In this document: positions 26,885 through 38,285 of the stretch, piece after piece
Layout: each line of letters opens with the position of its first letter
How positions within the stretch are numbered: position 1 is the first letter of the stretch
Origin: Blattamonas nauphoetae
Taxonomy: Eukaryota > Preaxostyla > Oxymonadida
NCBI GenBank assembly: GCA_033064195.1
Contig: JARBJD010000002.1
Coordinates: forward strand, 620,001 to 684,000
Direction of reading: 5' to 3'
DNA length: 64,000 nucleotides
Notes under the pieces: model-generated
The model's input: the letters and a program-made list of their open reading frames with translations, nothing else
The model's database searches: none
Told to the model about the DNA's origin: nothing
Translations under genes and position numbers: made by a program

Positions 26885-28538
26885 TTATTCTACTGTTTTA
26901 ACATGCACTGTGTTTGTTGTGGCATGTTCGAGTGTCGGCAAACCAGCCGTATAGACAACATTGTCTCCAGTCTTCACAACTCCCAGTCTCTTCAATCTTT
27001 TCTCCATCTGACCAAAGACATCCTCAGCAGACGGGATTGAAGACAAGATAACACCGTACGTGCCACGAGTCAAACTCATACGGCGTACTGTCTGAAGTGA
27101 TGTGCTGAAGACATAGATGGGGATGGATGGGCGAGATGTTGATAGACGGATTGCAGAGTTCCCTGAATCCGACACACAGCCAAATGCAGCAGCATCGGTA
27201 TTTTCAGCGAGAAGATGGGCAGCAAGTCCGACTTGGAAACCAGCAGTTTTACCACTTGAATCTTTCTGGTGAAGTGGGTTGAAGAGACGACTCTTGAACT
27301 GAGTGGCATGGCCATCACGAATGTTGAATTCAGTTTCGAGGATGATTTGCTGCATCGTGTTAACGGTTTCAACAGGAAATTCACCGGCTGCTGTCTCTCC
27401 ACTAAGCATGACACAGTCAGTTCCATCGAAGATTGCGTTGGCAACATCGGTAGCTTCGGCACGAGTCGGAGTGACATTGTGAGTCATGGATTCAAGCATT
27501 TGAGTTGCTGTGATGACAGGAACGCCAAATTCAAGGCAGTGACGAATGATGTGCTTTTGGAGGCATGGAACTTTCGCTGGTCCAACTTCAACAGCAAGAT
27601 CTCCACGGGCAACCATCACTCCGTCGACAATTGTGATGATATCGTCGAGGCACTGAATGGCTTGTGGCTTTTCGATCTTGGCGATGATGCGGGTGTCTTT
27701 TCCCTCTGCTTCAATAACCTTACGAAGATCGTGAACATCTTCAGGTTTACGAACAAAACTCAGAGCAAAGAAGTCAGCTTCCAGCTCTCGGAGGACAAAA
27801 ATTGCGTCATCGCGATCCTTTTCGGTCAAGGCTGGTAGGGGCCCGAGATCGGTGCTGGGAAGATTAATACCCTTGCGGTTCTTGAGGGTGCCACCTTGTT
27901 CAACGAGAAGAACAAGCTCGTTTGGCTTTCGTTCAACCACAACAGCACGGAGAAGTCCGTCGTCAAACAAAACTGGTTCTCCAACCTTGCAGTGTTCGAT
28001 CATTGCTTGGAATTTTGTGGTGATAAGACCGGGCTTTCCATCTTCAGCTGAGTGAACAACAGAAACTTTCTCGCCACGCTTCAATTCGATTCCTCCATCT
28101 GGGAAACAGTTGCACCGGACTTTCGGTCCCTGGAGGTCACAAATGATGGCAACTTCAGTTCCAAGATCAGAAGCAACTTTCCGAACAGTGTTGTAGATTT
28201 CTTTGTGAAATTCATGTGTTCCATGAGAGAAATTCATTCTGATGACGTTGACACCAGCCTCGATAATACGAGCTAAAGAGACATTTATGAGAAGAAGGAA
28301 CCAAAGGAGATTGAAAACAAGTGAACATGGTGAATGAGAGGTGAGGCAAACAGATTGTCTCGTAGGTTTGAGTGGCCGGACCGAGGGTGGCGACAATCTT
28401 GGTGAGTGGCGTGAAGTTGGCTGGTGGGGTCAAGGTAGTGCCGTTTGCTCCGAGGATTTCTCTTTTGTAAGCAAGGAGATTTGTTGCGGATGACTTTCTT
28501 TGCATCTGTGATGTTCGATCAATCAGACCGAGACCCAT
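26885..28538 (-). CDS. Pyruvate kinase
   Basis: Converts phosphoenolpyruvate and ADP to pyruvate and ATP, the last step of glycolysis. The first exon from ATG 28538 carries KIVATLGPAT. A short intron (donor GTTTGC, acceptor TTTAG, near 28275-28350) joins it to RIIEAGVNVIRMNFSHGTHE. Then follow ICDLQGPKVRC, the B domain, SFVRKPEDV, the catalytic lysine block IIAKIEKPQAI, MVARGDLAVEVG, ATQMLESM and the PK signature in TRAEATDVANAIFDGTDCVM followed by LSGETAAGEFPVE. The C-terminal domain is present (VYTAGLP...TNTVHVKTVE). Length is about 510 residues, normal for the family. No organelle targeting peptide is obvious, so cytosolic. Confidence 0.95.
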
Positions 28539-28638
28539 AACTAGTGAACACTCGACAGATTCTGTGAAATTCCATCATGTCAGTAATCAATTGCCCTATT
28601 ACGTCAAAAAATATAAATATCCAGAAAAAACTGCATTG

Positions 28639-30862
28639 TCAAAACAAGTTCTCGTTTAGATTCCAGATTAGGGATGGACTTTCAGTTTGCGATTTTAGCC
28701 GTAGTAAAGAGTCATACAAATTGTGAACAGTCTTTTCTTGGACGAAACGAGAAATTTCCTCGATGTTCCTGTCAATTTCAGAATCGATGATTTGAACAGC
28801 TAGTTCTTCCGCAAGGTGCTGACCCTCTGGGAGATTGTCAACGAGGCCACGTGTGATTGCGGCGAATGTGGTGAAGCCCTTGGAATTTTGATTCGATGAC
28901 ACGGCTGTCCACAGAACAGGAAGCAGTCGAAGTTCCACAAATAGGATTCTGAACGACGGAGGACCGAGAACGAGACCCTTACAACATTCCAGCAGCTCAA
29001 GAAGGAGAGGTCGTTTGGCGAGAGGAATCAAAGACCGAATATGTCGAATGACGATGGTTGTTGAACATGGATCCGGTAGGAAGTTCGCCAGAGCAACTTC
29101 GGCATGTGAATTGCTTCCATTGAGAAGGTTGGCTAAGAAGAATGTTGCGTTTCGAGTGATGGAACTCTGGACCTCGAAGAACTCCTCATCTGTCTTGTTT
29201 GATTTGAGTAAATTGGGGAAAAAGAGTCGTTCCGCTTCAAAAGAGCGAATAGAATGATCGAGAGGCTGCTGGATGGTTGGATAGTCTGTGGTTTGAAGGA
29301 GGGCGGCAACCTTTCGTTCAGCTTGACAGAGAGAGGAGGTGTCTTGTGGGAGATCTCGTAAGAACTGGGCGAGCTCCGCATCAGAAATGTGCATTGGATG
29401 AGACGAAACTGTTTCATCATCCAAAGAGACCAGAAAAGAAAAGAAGGCCCCGAAGAGTGGGATGATCCCGCTCGACAGAATTTCCTGAAGGCGATGAAGA
29501 AAGCAGTGTCATACCTCCTCATCATCCTCTGTACGGTAATACTTCACTGCGAAGTAATGCAAAAGGCTGGCGACGTTTGAGGACTGTTCTTTCAGGATGC
29601 GGACCAGACGTCGTTCCACCTTCTGCTCGGCAGACAGCCTGAAACGTGGAGAGCCCGATGACAGTCTTTCTGAGCACTGCCGCCAAAGGACGAGTCTGTT
29701 GAAAAGAGCAGCTCCACGGACAGCCTGCTTGAATTCCCTCACAACTTTGTCAAAAATATGCACGCCGAGAGCGAGGAAGGTGATTGGCCCAAACCCATCT
29801 TGAGTTGGGACAGCGAGGAGTGTGAGTGAATTCGTATGGTGGATTGTAGACTTAGACAGCATGTTTGAACAGGTCTGGAGAGCATTTGAAAAAACGCGGT
29901 CATGTTCACAGAGCAGGCAGTACGAACTTTGGCTCAGGAGCTGATGGAAGAGAGTGGCATCCGAGATGAATGGCGAACAAGACCGGAGAATGGAAAAAGC
30001 AGGTGACAATATCCGACTTTGTTGCTTTGTGATCGAAAAAGTGGCGTAAGGGATGTTGGGATGGGTGTGAATGGCGGCACTGCTCGTAACAGAGTCGATT
30101 GAGAGGAGAATCTTTTGAAAGATGCCATGATTTGCAACGAACTCAGCAAGATTCTCGTCCTCAATAGTAAGATTCTGGAGGCATTCAAGAGCCTGGAATG
30201 AGTGAGAAGTGGGTGGATGATGAACAAAGAGGTGAACGAGACATTTTGTGCGATTTGTGGATTATCTGAAACAGTCAAATCCAGAATCTTATTTAACGAT
30301 GTGGAGTATACGATAGATTCGGTTGCATTGTCCGAAAACCAGCCTAAGATGAATGAATCATGCATGAAGAGACTAACATGTGTTTGTGAAGATTCGGAGA
30401 AGATTTAACTGAAAGAACCAATAAAATTAAAGAAAAATACAATGTCTTTCGGATTGTTGCTTTTGTTGAGAATATCTGCAAGGATATCCACAGAATTTGT
30501 TGAAAAAACTTGTGGTTCAAGGAAGTCTGCCATGTCTGAACCTATAAACAAGAAAAAGTCATACACATGACATCACATATCTGTTGGAGAATTTGACTTG
30601 TCGAAACAGCATCGGATTCATAGAGTTGAGTGAAAAGTTCCATGAGAGACGTGTTAGTCTTCAAATGAAATGAATGAGATATAATGGATAAAAAAGGGTA
30701 AACATGATCACTCTGTGTTGGAATCATTGATGTTGACGACAGGAACCGTTCTTTCATCGAGGTGCGTTTGTTTGTTCGGAGAACGATGTTTTCCTGGTTT
30801 GTATCGGAGTGATCAGCATTGTCAAACCGTTGAAAGAAAGAATGAAGTTGATCACCATTCAT
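28639..30862 (-). CDS. Armadillo/HEAT-type repeat protein, unknown function
   Basis: About seven or eight exons start at ATG 30862 (MNGDQLHSFF). Introns have donors such as GTTTAC, GTGATG, GTATTT, GTTAGT, GTCTCG and GTATGA. Splicing yields repeated amphipathic helices typical of ARM/HEAT solenoids: FLEPQVFSTNSVDILADIL, LNLLRIFTNTCWFSDNATES, ALECLQNLTIEDENLAEFVA (a very ARM-like repeat), then EILSSGIIPLFGAFFSFLV and SLIPLAKRPLLLELLECCKG. No other domain is visible. It is a scaffold by structure; I cannot say what it binds. Its start codon lies only 36 bases from that of the UBR-like gene on the other strand. Confidence 0.6.
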
Positions 30863-30898
30863 TCAAAGGCAAAAAACTATCGGTCGATGATTCTAAGA
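30863..30898. promoter_or_regulatory. 36-base divergent start-to-start gap, ARM-repeat / UBR-like genes
   Basis: Start codons at 30862 (minus) and 30899 (plus; a second in-frame ATG at 30887) leave 36 bases or fewer. The two transcripts must overlap at their 5' ends or be almost leaderless. No promoter motif is recognised. Confidence 0.4.
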
Positions 30899-33800
30899 AT
30901 GTCCCATGACATATTTTCTGTCAATGATCCAATAATGCTTTCACTTAGATATCAAACTACAGAGTTTCTCGAGCGTAATAACGCAACTAATGAACAAAAT
31001 CTATTTTTTGGTCAAATTGAAAGTATTCTTAGCGAGAATCAATCCATAGACAACCTTAACGAACAATTGACGCATTGTTTGATGCAACAAACTGAACATC
31101 CATTTCCACAACACACGACATCAAATATTATCTCTGAACTTCTCCAAATCTTGTCTAATTCTCTCTATATCCAAATTGTCCAAACGATCAAAATCATCGA
31201 AGCCTCACGGCTCATTTCAATGCTATCACAGGAACAAAACATCGAAAGTCATCTCATTGATGCTGATGCTTCCCAGGAATGTAATGAAAACTCTCAATTG
31301 TCATCAACCCAAACACAGTCTGTCGTAGAGTATTTTGAAGAATTCTTGACGGATTTGGAGATACTCTCCTCTACTACATTTTCCATGGATACTTTTTCAA
31401 CGCTTATTTCCAAATCTCCTCTTGTAGAACAGTATTCTCCTCTCAACAAACAAGAGGAAGAAGCTTCCATGATTTCACATTATTATTCCACAAATTTGGA
31501 ATTGGTTGATCGCATCACCATGTTTTCGAAATGTTCTATTGTTCCATCGCAAATTTTGCGGATATTACCATCTCATCAACGACACAAAATTATTCACCTC
31601 ATGAACTCACGAATCACCCATCTTTATCAGGGAATAAGTCACCGCCAGACAAGTACGAATGCTTTTATCACTTCTCTAATTCAGAATATCTCCACTGATC
31701 CATCTTTATCATTTTTTGAGGAAGCGTTCTACTCTCCACCTGTTGTCACACTCTTCTCGGACCCACCTGTCAGAAAACAGCGCTTCTTCAATCCAAAATG
31801 TCTCACCCAGAATCAGTTCTGGAGGACAACCCTTGTGCAACTCACCTCTGTCTCTGAGCAGTCGCTGTTTGATACTCTCTTTGAGCAACCTCTCCTGACT
31901 ACCATCCTCCTCTTCAATCGACTCTTCTCGACTGATTCCATATTCGATCTGTTGAATAAGACCGTCCTTCGCAGTTCCCCAATTCTTACACAATCCATTC
32001 TACACTCTCTCCCCTCTCTCGCAACAGAAGTCCCTCCACTTCTATCCACTCTTCTCTCCACTCTTCCATCCATTCTAACAACGCCATCAGAACTCCCTTC
32101 AGTCATCATGTGCCATCCATCATCTTCATTTCAGGATCTCGTTCAACGCGCATTTTCAGCTGATCTTTCACCAACCACAGATCAACACTATTTCTCGGAA
32201 CACCCAATCGAAACTCTCCCAATTCTCTTCTCTTCACTCCAAACCCTGTTATCGCCCACCCTGTCTCCCTCTCTTCTGTCTTTGGCGAAGACTCTTCAAC
32301 CATCTCTCCTGTCACCATGCCCCGTGATTTCACAGAATGTATTGTCATCGTCACTGCGATTCAGACAGCAAATTTCAAACGACTTTCAAGCTCTCGTTCC
32401 ATCATCACTCAGTGAAACTCAACTTCCTCTCGACCTCGACGTGATCGACTCAGCCATTTTTGAACGGTGCATTGACAGTTTTTCACGTTTGCTTCAAACT
32501 CTCTCCAGAATCATTGACAGACTAAACTGTGAACCACATCAACTGAATGCGAACACCTCCACATTCTCGCAGAATCTCATTCAAAACACAATTGCGCTCC
32601 TTCTCCCGTTCATTTTTTCTGATTCCATCCTCCCATCGCTTGCGATGCTCTCACAACCAACATCTGTGCATTCACCTCTCACGTCTGAGCTGAGTTCTTC
32701 ACTCACCACAATCATGAACTCTCTTTCATCGTACATCTCGTCGCATCAGGATACCCAACCAGATCTCTTTGCCTTCTTCACAACAACGATTCTTGAGAAG
32801 ATCCACCTCACCATTCACATTGACTCTCCTTTTGCGACATTGATCCCTCTCCACCAGTCCCACCCAGAATTCCTCACCACCCTTCTCCACCATCACATTC
32901 CAACAGCGATCCATAAATTGATCAACTTCTCCGAGAACTTAGACGATGACCTTCAAATGAAGCAGGGGGAACTGTACACACGGACCATCAAAACTATCCT
33001 CTTCACAACGCCACGCTCATCCAAGCCAAGGCTCCTTCAGAGCGAGGATCACAGAATCGGGGAGGGGTGGATCACACCGAATACGGACCTCGCTGTCGTT
33101 CAGCTTGTGAGAGCAAATCCAGAATCCTCAAACTACATCACTTCTCCGCAGGCCTCGGACGACGTCTCACTCCTCAGATCGGAACCAACCCCACCACTTT
33201 TTAACTCTACTTCGACATTCAATCCTGTCTCGCTCCAAAACCATCGAAACAAACTCCTCCCAATTTCAACACCTGTCATCCATATTCCACACATCCCTCC
33301 GCCGAACAGAACACAAAAGAGGGCAAATCCTCCATCATTCAGCTCACAATCTCCGCCTCGTTCTGGGCCACCGTTATCTGGACCAACCGCACCAAGCCCA
33401 TTCATTCCAGGTCCGCCTTTGACTGTTCCTCAAGCTCCAGGACCTCTCGCACCTGGCCCGTCTCCTCCCTCCCCGCCAGCTGCTGCTCCACCATTGGTAG
33501 ATCCAACGTCTCCCAAGAACGAAACCAGCAAAGAGTCGGATATCCAGATTTCTCCGTTCACGGAAGGAGAGGAACTGAGAGAGATCGCTCATTCCCTTCT
33601 CCTGACCGAAATGAGCTTTCAGGATCCCGTTCCACTCTCTCTCCCATTGCATCGTCTCTTGGCTTCAACGCTTCGAATGATGTCAGCTCCAGAAACTTCG
33701 CTCCCTCTGCCTGTCATGAAACTCTTCTCTGCACATGTGAATGAGCTCCAATATCATCCCCTTCGTGTTTTCAACGTTCTGTTCCTCAACAAGACATCTC

Positions 33801-36800
33801 TCCACTTTCAGTCAGATGCGGCACGCCATCTCGTCGACAATGTCAGCACGAACCGACAGCTCTTCAAGGATCTTTTTGTCCTTCTCCAACACTGTGTTGT
33901 TGCTTCGGATTGGAACACTTTCATTCAGTTCAGCCTCTGTCTCTTTGGATTGAATTCTTTCTTCGTCTTTCCATCAACTAAGCATGACAACTCACTCTTA
34001 ACATCAAGCAGTTCTCTCCTATCACAACATTCCCAAGGACAGCCGTTCATTCCGCCAACACTCTTCACGTCCTCCGACGGGGCAGTTGTGTATGCTGGTG
34101 AATACCTCAAGTTGTTGGTATCCATCGCTTCCTTCCGCGAAAACCAGACCGAGGACACAATTTTCGACTGTTCAAAACCATTCAGTTCTCGCCAAAAGTT
34201 CCATGATGATATCTCATCCACATTAATCAACACACTCCAAACGGAGGATATCAAGCGACGGAAAGAATCTGTCACCAAAAAGGATCACTCGTTGTCAACT
34301 GTCCTCTACTCTGATCATACCATCCCGAAGACACAAATTGAAGTCGTTGCCTTCCAAGAAAGGGCCAATGTGAATACAATTTCGACTCTCCACAAACATC
34401 TCTCTCTCCCACAGAACGTCCCGGTTGTTGGAATCCCTCCTCCTTCGATTGCACCAACTCCGTTTGGTGCTTTCCTTGAAAGTGTGGCAACTGCCACTAA
34501 TACCCTCCGTCTGATTTGGGCGTCTCTCCACTTCTCTCTCCATTATGCTTCCTTCTCGGTTCCTCCTTTTGACGGAGTGTCATTCATCCCGTATGATGAT
34601 GAGGAGGTTCCACATCAAATCACTTTCTCAGAAGTCACTGAACATGTCCTCCTTCCTGCACTCAGACTCCTTGACATCACTCTCAACAATAACGAGTGGT
34701 TCCTCCCGCTCGATGGCCAGTCACCGCACCAACCATTGCTTCGTAAATCCTCACAGAAATCGACACACACGTCTCCTTTTGATGAATCTTCAACATTCCT
34801 GGACGCCCTTTTCACAAAAATTGATTGCTGCTGCGTTCCATCTGTTCCTCTTCACTTCACAATTCCAGAACGATCCAAAACGAACTCGAACAGCATCGTT
34901 TCGTTCATCCATACACTCTACACAACTCGAGTCACACCATCACCATTCGTTGATGTACTTCTTTCCCGAATTCTTTCACGACTCGCCTTCGTCCTCCCAT
35001 TTTTCAGTCAGATCAATATCAAGACAACTTTCATCCCGAATACCGAGGATTATGTTGATGTTGTCACAACCACATCCAATACCATTGATCGCCTGGAACA
35101 ACTTGGAATCACGTTTTCGTCTGAGAGAGGTTCAATGCGATTGCTCCAAACTGTTATCCAGCCAGATTCCATGTTCTGTGTGGAATGCTGCAATGAAATT
35201 GTTGACTCTGACTTTGGATTGATTGCTAACGTTGATTATTCTCCAACACTCCAAGCAATCAATACATCAGCCATCCTCCACACACGCCACCATCAAATCG
35301 CTCCAAACGCACAGTGCGACTTTTGGGATTGCTTTGAAAAGCCAGAAAGTGATCTCAACCAGCAGGAACATGACCATGAATGTGATGTCAAACAGGAGAT
35401 AGAACCAATCGACAACGAGGACAATTTGGGAGATGATGAACCAGACTTGGAACGCTCTCCGTCAGAAAACAGTAATGGCTCGGCTGTCAACACCGAAATT
35501 CTTCCGGAGTCTCGTCCCTCACACGAAGACGGCAATTTTCAAACAATGGACACTCAAAGTCCCACACACGTCGTTGCGACTCAGGAGGAGCGGAGCAGTC
35601 ATCATTCACAAACCATCGATGCCCCGGATCTTCAGATTCCACAAGCAAATGAACACCACGATTCAATTGCTGATGCTGTTTGGGAGAGTGAGCATGAGAT
35701 GATGATCCCCGATGACGATGCAAATGATCACATGTCCGAAGCCTCGTATTCATCTTTTGGTGGATTGTCTGACGAAGAGGAAAGCATCGTTGGTGTCGAA
35801 ACATGCATTCACATTCCAAATGATGAGATTGTTCTGTTCGGAAAATCAGCTGATGAAGTCTCGGAAGAGTTTCGACATTCTCAAGCCATTCTGAAGAAGA
35901 ATGAGAAGAAAGACCGATCAAAGCATTATCTGAATTCCACTTTCCCATTCAACTTGCATCCACTCTCAGAATCCAGGAACTCACGACCAGCCACACCCCA
36001 ATCTTCCAGAAGCACTGAATCTTTCACCTTCGAAGAAATTGGCCCAGTCGAGCCAAGTTTTCAATTTTCGTCTCTTCCTCTCCTAACATCGCCAGAGGGT
36101 GCACTTCGAACAAATCCGAATGTTCTGACGGATCCTGCACTCCAAGACAATACTCAAACAGAGTTGTGGGGTTCCGTTCATACCTCATCAGACTTCCTCA
36201 TCGACACACCAACACGACCGAGCGTTGATGTCTCACGACCAGCGAATATCGTCGATCACACATCTCACCTGACATCGAACAAAGTTCCACTGAAACGGAG
36301 CTATTATCTGGAGACATGTGGACACACCATTCACGCCACGTGTCTTGACCGTCTTGTCAAGAAACAGCGAGACATTCATCAGAAGCCGTCTCTTCTCGCT
36401 CGGTGGAATGTTCCATTGCGAATGGACACTCCAGAGTTTCGGTGTCCTGTCTGTCTCGCTGTGAGCAACACGATCGTTCCACTCACAGTTGATGGCCCAA
36501 CATCCGACGAGGACGTTTCAAATGCGACCATCGCGAGCTCTTCAGTCCTCAAGACGGCTCTGTACAATCACGGTCACAATCTTTCGTACATGCACCCCAC
36601 TCTCCAACCAGCGCAAAGTGCGTTCATGCCAATCCCAAATGTCCAGCTCACTGAGGCAAAAGCAGTGGTCGAATGTCGAACACGTGTTATCACCAAACAC
36701 GAACTCCCTCACCTTGACTTTAAGACAATTGTGGCCGCTCTCTCGCAAAATCCAAATATATCCACTCCTCTTTGCACTTATTTCGACACATTGGCGCCCT

Positions 36801-38062
36801 CTCGCCAATCTGACTGTCCGTGCGATGATATGCACGGGAGGACATCCTGGGTTCTGGAGTGCCATCCGATTGAACGACCATACATCTTCACATCCCCTCA
36901 TCTGCAATCGTTGGTTGGCACTGTTGCTTCTATCGACTGGACCCTTCGGCCTTTTGCGCTTCCAAATCACGCAAATGGAGAACTGACCACGAAACCGTTC
37001 AGAGTCGTGCCTGAACAGCAAAGGCTACTCGCTGCTCTGTTCAAGGAACTGAGAAGAGAGATTACAAACAATTCGGACAACATGACCATCACATCAGCCG
37101 TTCTCGCTGAGCTCTGCTCGATGAAAACTCATGCCTTGCTTGGAATGGACAAAAGCCATCATCTGCAGCGAGACTATCTGGGAAGCGATCCTTTCTCACT
37201 GTTGGTTGCACTCCTATCAATCTCGCCATCCAACCCAACTTCCTCGCAATTTTGTGACTTTGTTGATATGATCACATCGTGCCATTCACACGACGCTGAT
37301 CCTCTGAACGGAATCTGGTTCAACCCAACAAACACCCAACATGTTTTGATGACGTTCTACAGGCGATCTCTCATCCTCTTCATGTCTCTCTTCTCAGACA
37401 CTGAGAATCAGAAGCTCTGCCATCTCGAACGCATCTTCTCCACTCTCCATCCGACCCAGCGTGGCACCTCAGCCTATGTCTCCCCCACACTCTCCTTCTT
37501 CTCCCCCTTTTCGAATGTTCTTCAGGCATCCTCGTTGGGGTCATCGTTCTCATCTCCTTACTTCTCTTCACGCCCATCGTCACTCCTCGTTCCTCACCTC
37601 CTCTCATTTCCTGAGACACAGTCGTCCCTATCTTCGTTTGCTGCACATGCTGTGTGCTCCTCGTCACATGACAAGCCCCATCGGTCGCCATTTATGGCCA
37701 TCTGCCCGCTCTGCGGCCAACTTCTCTGCGTCGCTGCAAAGTGTTGCTTTGGACCTCTGAAATTCTGGTTCAGCGAATCGGACATGGCTCATCAGTCAAA
37801 CATATCAGAGGAACTGAGGCATTCTTGCACGTGCATTCCCCTCGTTGTCCCTCTCAATAAGCCTCGTGCTGTTGATATTCATTCCCCATTCATCCGAATC
37901 ATGTCTGTCTCTTTTTTCACTCACATTTTCACTCCTTTAATCTTTAGATCGGACTTGTATCTTCAACAAGAGGAACAAAACTCGGAAGTCCTCTCATTGC
38001 AGTTATATTCAGATCTTTACGAGATTATTTCAAAGCGAAAATGGTTAGATACATTACATTAA
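30899..38062 (+). CDS. Giant UBR-type E3 ubiquitin ligase without a visible UBR box
   Basis: About 2,370 residues in essentially one exon, with a probable 45-nt intron at about 37898-37942 (donor GTCTGT) that restores FIRIISDLYL. UBR ligases mark proteins for degradation. Supporting motifs: MFCVECCNEIV (first RING cysteines, about residue 1425), then CGHTIHATCLDRL and FRCPVC (about residue 1806), as in the RING-H2 of UBR1/2/3, followed by SNTIVPL. Near the C-terminus CPLCGQLLCVAAKCC and HSCTCIPLVV match the UBR C-terminal zinc/UBLC region. The first 700 residues are Ser/Leu-rich helices with few Cys or His, so I see no UBR box or ClpS-like domain. A Pro-rich stretch lies at about 33.35-33.5 kb and an acidic low-complexity insert at about 35.3-36.2 kb splits the RING. 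Confidence 0.7.
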   Translation: MSHDIFSVNDPIMLSLRYQTTEFLERNNATNEQNLFFGQIESILSENQSIDNLNEQLTHCLMQQTEHPFPQHTTSNIISELLQILSNSLYIQIVQTIKIIEASRLISMLSQEQNIESHLIDADASQECNENSQLSSTQTQSVVEYFEEFLTDLEILSSTTFSMDTFSTLISKSPLVEQYSPLNKQEEEASMISHYYSTNLELVDRITMFSKCSIVPSQILRILPSHQRHKIIHLMNSRITHLYQGISHRQTSTNAFITSLIQNISTDPSLSFFEEAFYSPPVVTLFSDPPVRKQRFFNPKCLTQNQFWRTTLVQLTSVSEQSLFDTLFEQPLLTTILLFNRLFSTDSIFDLLNKTVLRSSPILTQSILHSLPSLATEVPPLLSTLLSTLPSILTTPSELPSVIMCHPSSSFQDLVQRAFSADLSPTTDQHYFSEHPIETLPILFSSLQTLLSPTLSPSLLSLAKTLQPSLLSPCPVISQNVLSSSLRFRQQISNDFQALVPSSLSETQLPLDLDVIDSAIFERCIDSFSRLLQTLSRIIDRLNCEPHQLNANTSTFSQNLIQNTIALLLPFIFSDSILPSLAMLSQPTSVHSPLTSELSSSLTTIMNSLSSYISSHQDTQPDLFAFFTTTILEKIHLTIHIDSPFATLIPLHQSHPEFLTTLLHHHIPTAIHKLINFSENLDDDLQMKQGELYTRTIKTILFTTPRSSKPRLLQSEDHRIGEGWITPNTDLAVVQLVRANPESSNYITSPQASDDVSLLRSEPTPPLFNSTSTFNPVSLQNHRNKLLPISTPVIHIPHIPPPNRTQKRANPPSFSSQSPPRSGPPLSGPTAPSPFIPGPPLTVPQAPGPLAPGPSPPSPPAAAPPLVDPTSPKNETSKESDIQISPFTEGEELREIAHSLLLTEMSFQDPVPLSLPLHRLLASTLRMMSAPETSLPLPVMKLFSAHVNELQYHPLRVFNVLFLNKTSLHFQSDAARHLVDNVSTNRQLFKDLFVLLQHCVVASDWNTFIQFSLCLFGLNSFFVFPSTKHDNSLLTSSSSLLSQHSQGQPFIPPTLFTSSDGAVVYAGEYLKLLVSIASFRENQTEDTIFDCSKPFSSRQKFHDDISSTLINTLQTEDIKRRKESVTKKDHSLSTVLYSDHTIPKTQIEVVAFQERANVNTISTLHKHLSLPQNVPVVGIPPPSIAPTPFGAFLESVATATNTLRLIWASLHFSLHYASFSVPPFDGVSFIPYDDEEVPHQITFSEVTEHVLLPALRLLDITLNNNEWFLPLDGQSPHQPLLRKSSQKSTHTSPFDESSTFLDALFTKIDCCCVPSVPLHFTIPERSKTNSNSIVSFIHTLYTTRVTPSPFVDVLLSRILSRLAFVLPFFSQINIKTTFIPNTEDYVDVVTTTSNTIDRLEQLGITFSSERGSMRLLQTVIQPDSMFCVECCNEIVDSDFGLIANVDYSPTLQAINTSAILHTRHHQIAPNAQCDFWDCFEKPESDLNQQEHDHECDVKQEIEPIDNEDNLGDDEPDLERSPSENSNGSAVNTEILPESRPSHEDGNFQTMDTQSPTHVVATQEERSSHHSQTIDAPDLQIPQANEHHDSIADAVWESEHEMMIPDDDANDHMSEASYSSFGGLSDEEESIVGVETCIHIPNDEIVLFGKSADEVSEEFRHSQAILKKNEKKDRSKHYLNSTFPFNLHPLSESRNSRPATPQSSRSTESFTFEEIGPVEPSFQFSSLPLLTSPEGALRTNPNVLTDPALQDNTQTELWGSVHTSSDFLIDTPTRPSVDVSRPANIVDHTSHLTSNKVPLKRSYYLETCGHTIHATCLDRLVKKQRDIHQKPSLLARWNVPLRMDTPEFRCPVCLAVSNTIVPLTVDGPTSDEDVSNATIASSSVLKTALYNHGHNLSYMHPTLQPAQSAFMPIPNVQLTEAKAVVECRTRVITKHELPHLDFKTIVAALSQNPNISTPLCTYFDTLAPSRQSDCPCDDMHGRTSWVLECHPIERPYIFTSPHLQSLVGTVASIDWTLRPFALPNHANGELTTKPFRVVPEQQRLLAALFKELRREITNNSDNMTITSAVLAELCSMKTHALLGMDKSHHLQRDYLGSDPFSLLVALLSISPSNPTSSQFCDFVDMITSCHSHDADPLNGIWFNPTNTQHVLMTFYRRSLILFMSLFSDTENQKLCHLERIFSTLHPTQRGTSAYVSPTLSFFSPFSNVLQASSLGSSFSSPYFSSRPSSLLVPHLLSFPETQSSLSSFAAHAVCSSSHDKPHRSPFMAICPLCGQLLCVAAKCCFGPLKFWFSESDMAHQSNISEELRHSCTCIPLVVPLNKPRAVDIHSPFIRIMSVSFFTHIFTPLIFRSDLYLQQEEQNSEVLSLQLYSDLYEIISKRKWLDTLH

Positions 38063-38285
38063 CCATTCAGTTCGAAGAATGCTTCTTTTTCCTCTGATAT
38101 GTTTGATGTATTGTTCAAAATTATTGTTTTCATTTCACTTCTCAAAGCTGTTTCCTCACTAGTTAACTTTAAATTCCTGAAGGTTATCCCGCCAAGAGAG
38201 AACTGGCGAGCGATGCGGCGCTCGTTTCAGTTCGAGTAGTAGTGAAATAATTCAATTGTTTCAATCTGGCGAGATGTGTGCAAGT

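Noticed and set aside
38180-38235. GC-rich patch with GTTCGAG considered as a tRNA
   Set aside because: No acceptor stem or D-arm can be drawn; the TTCGAG match alone is common by chance.
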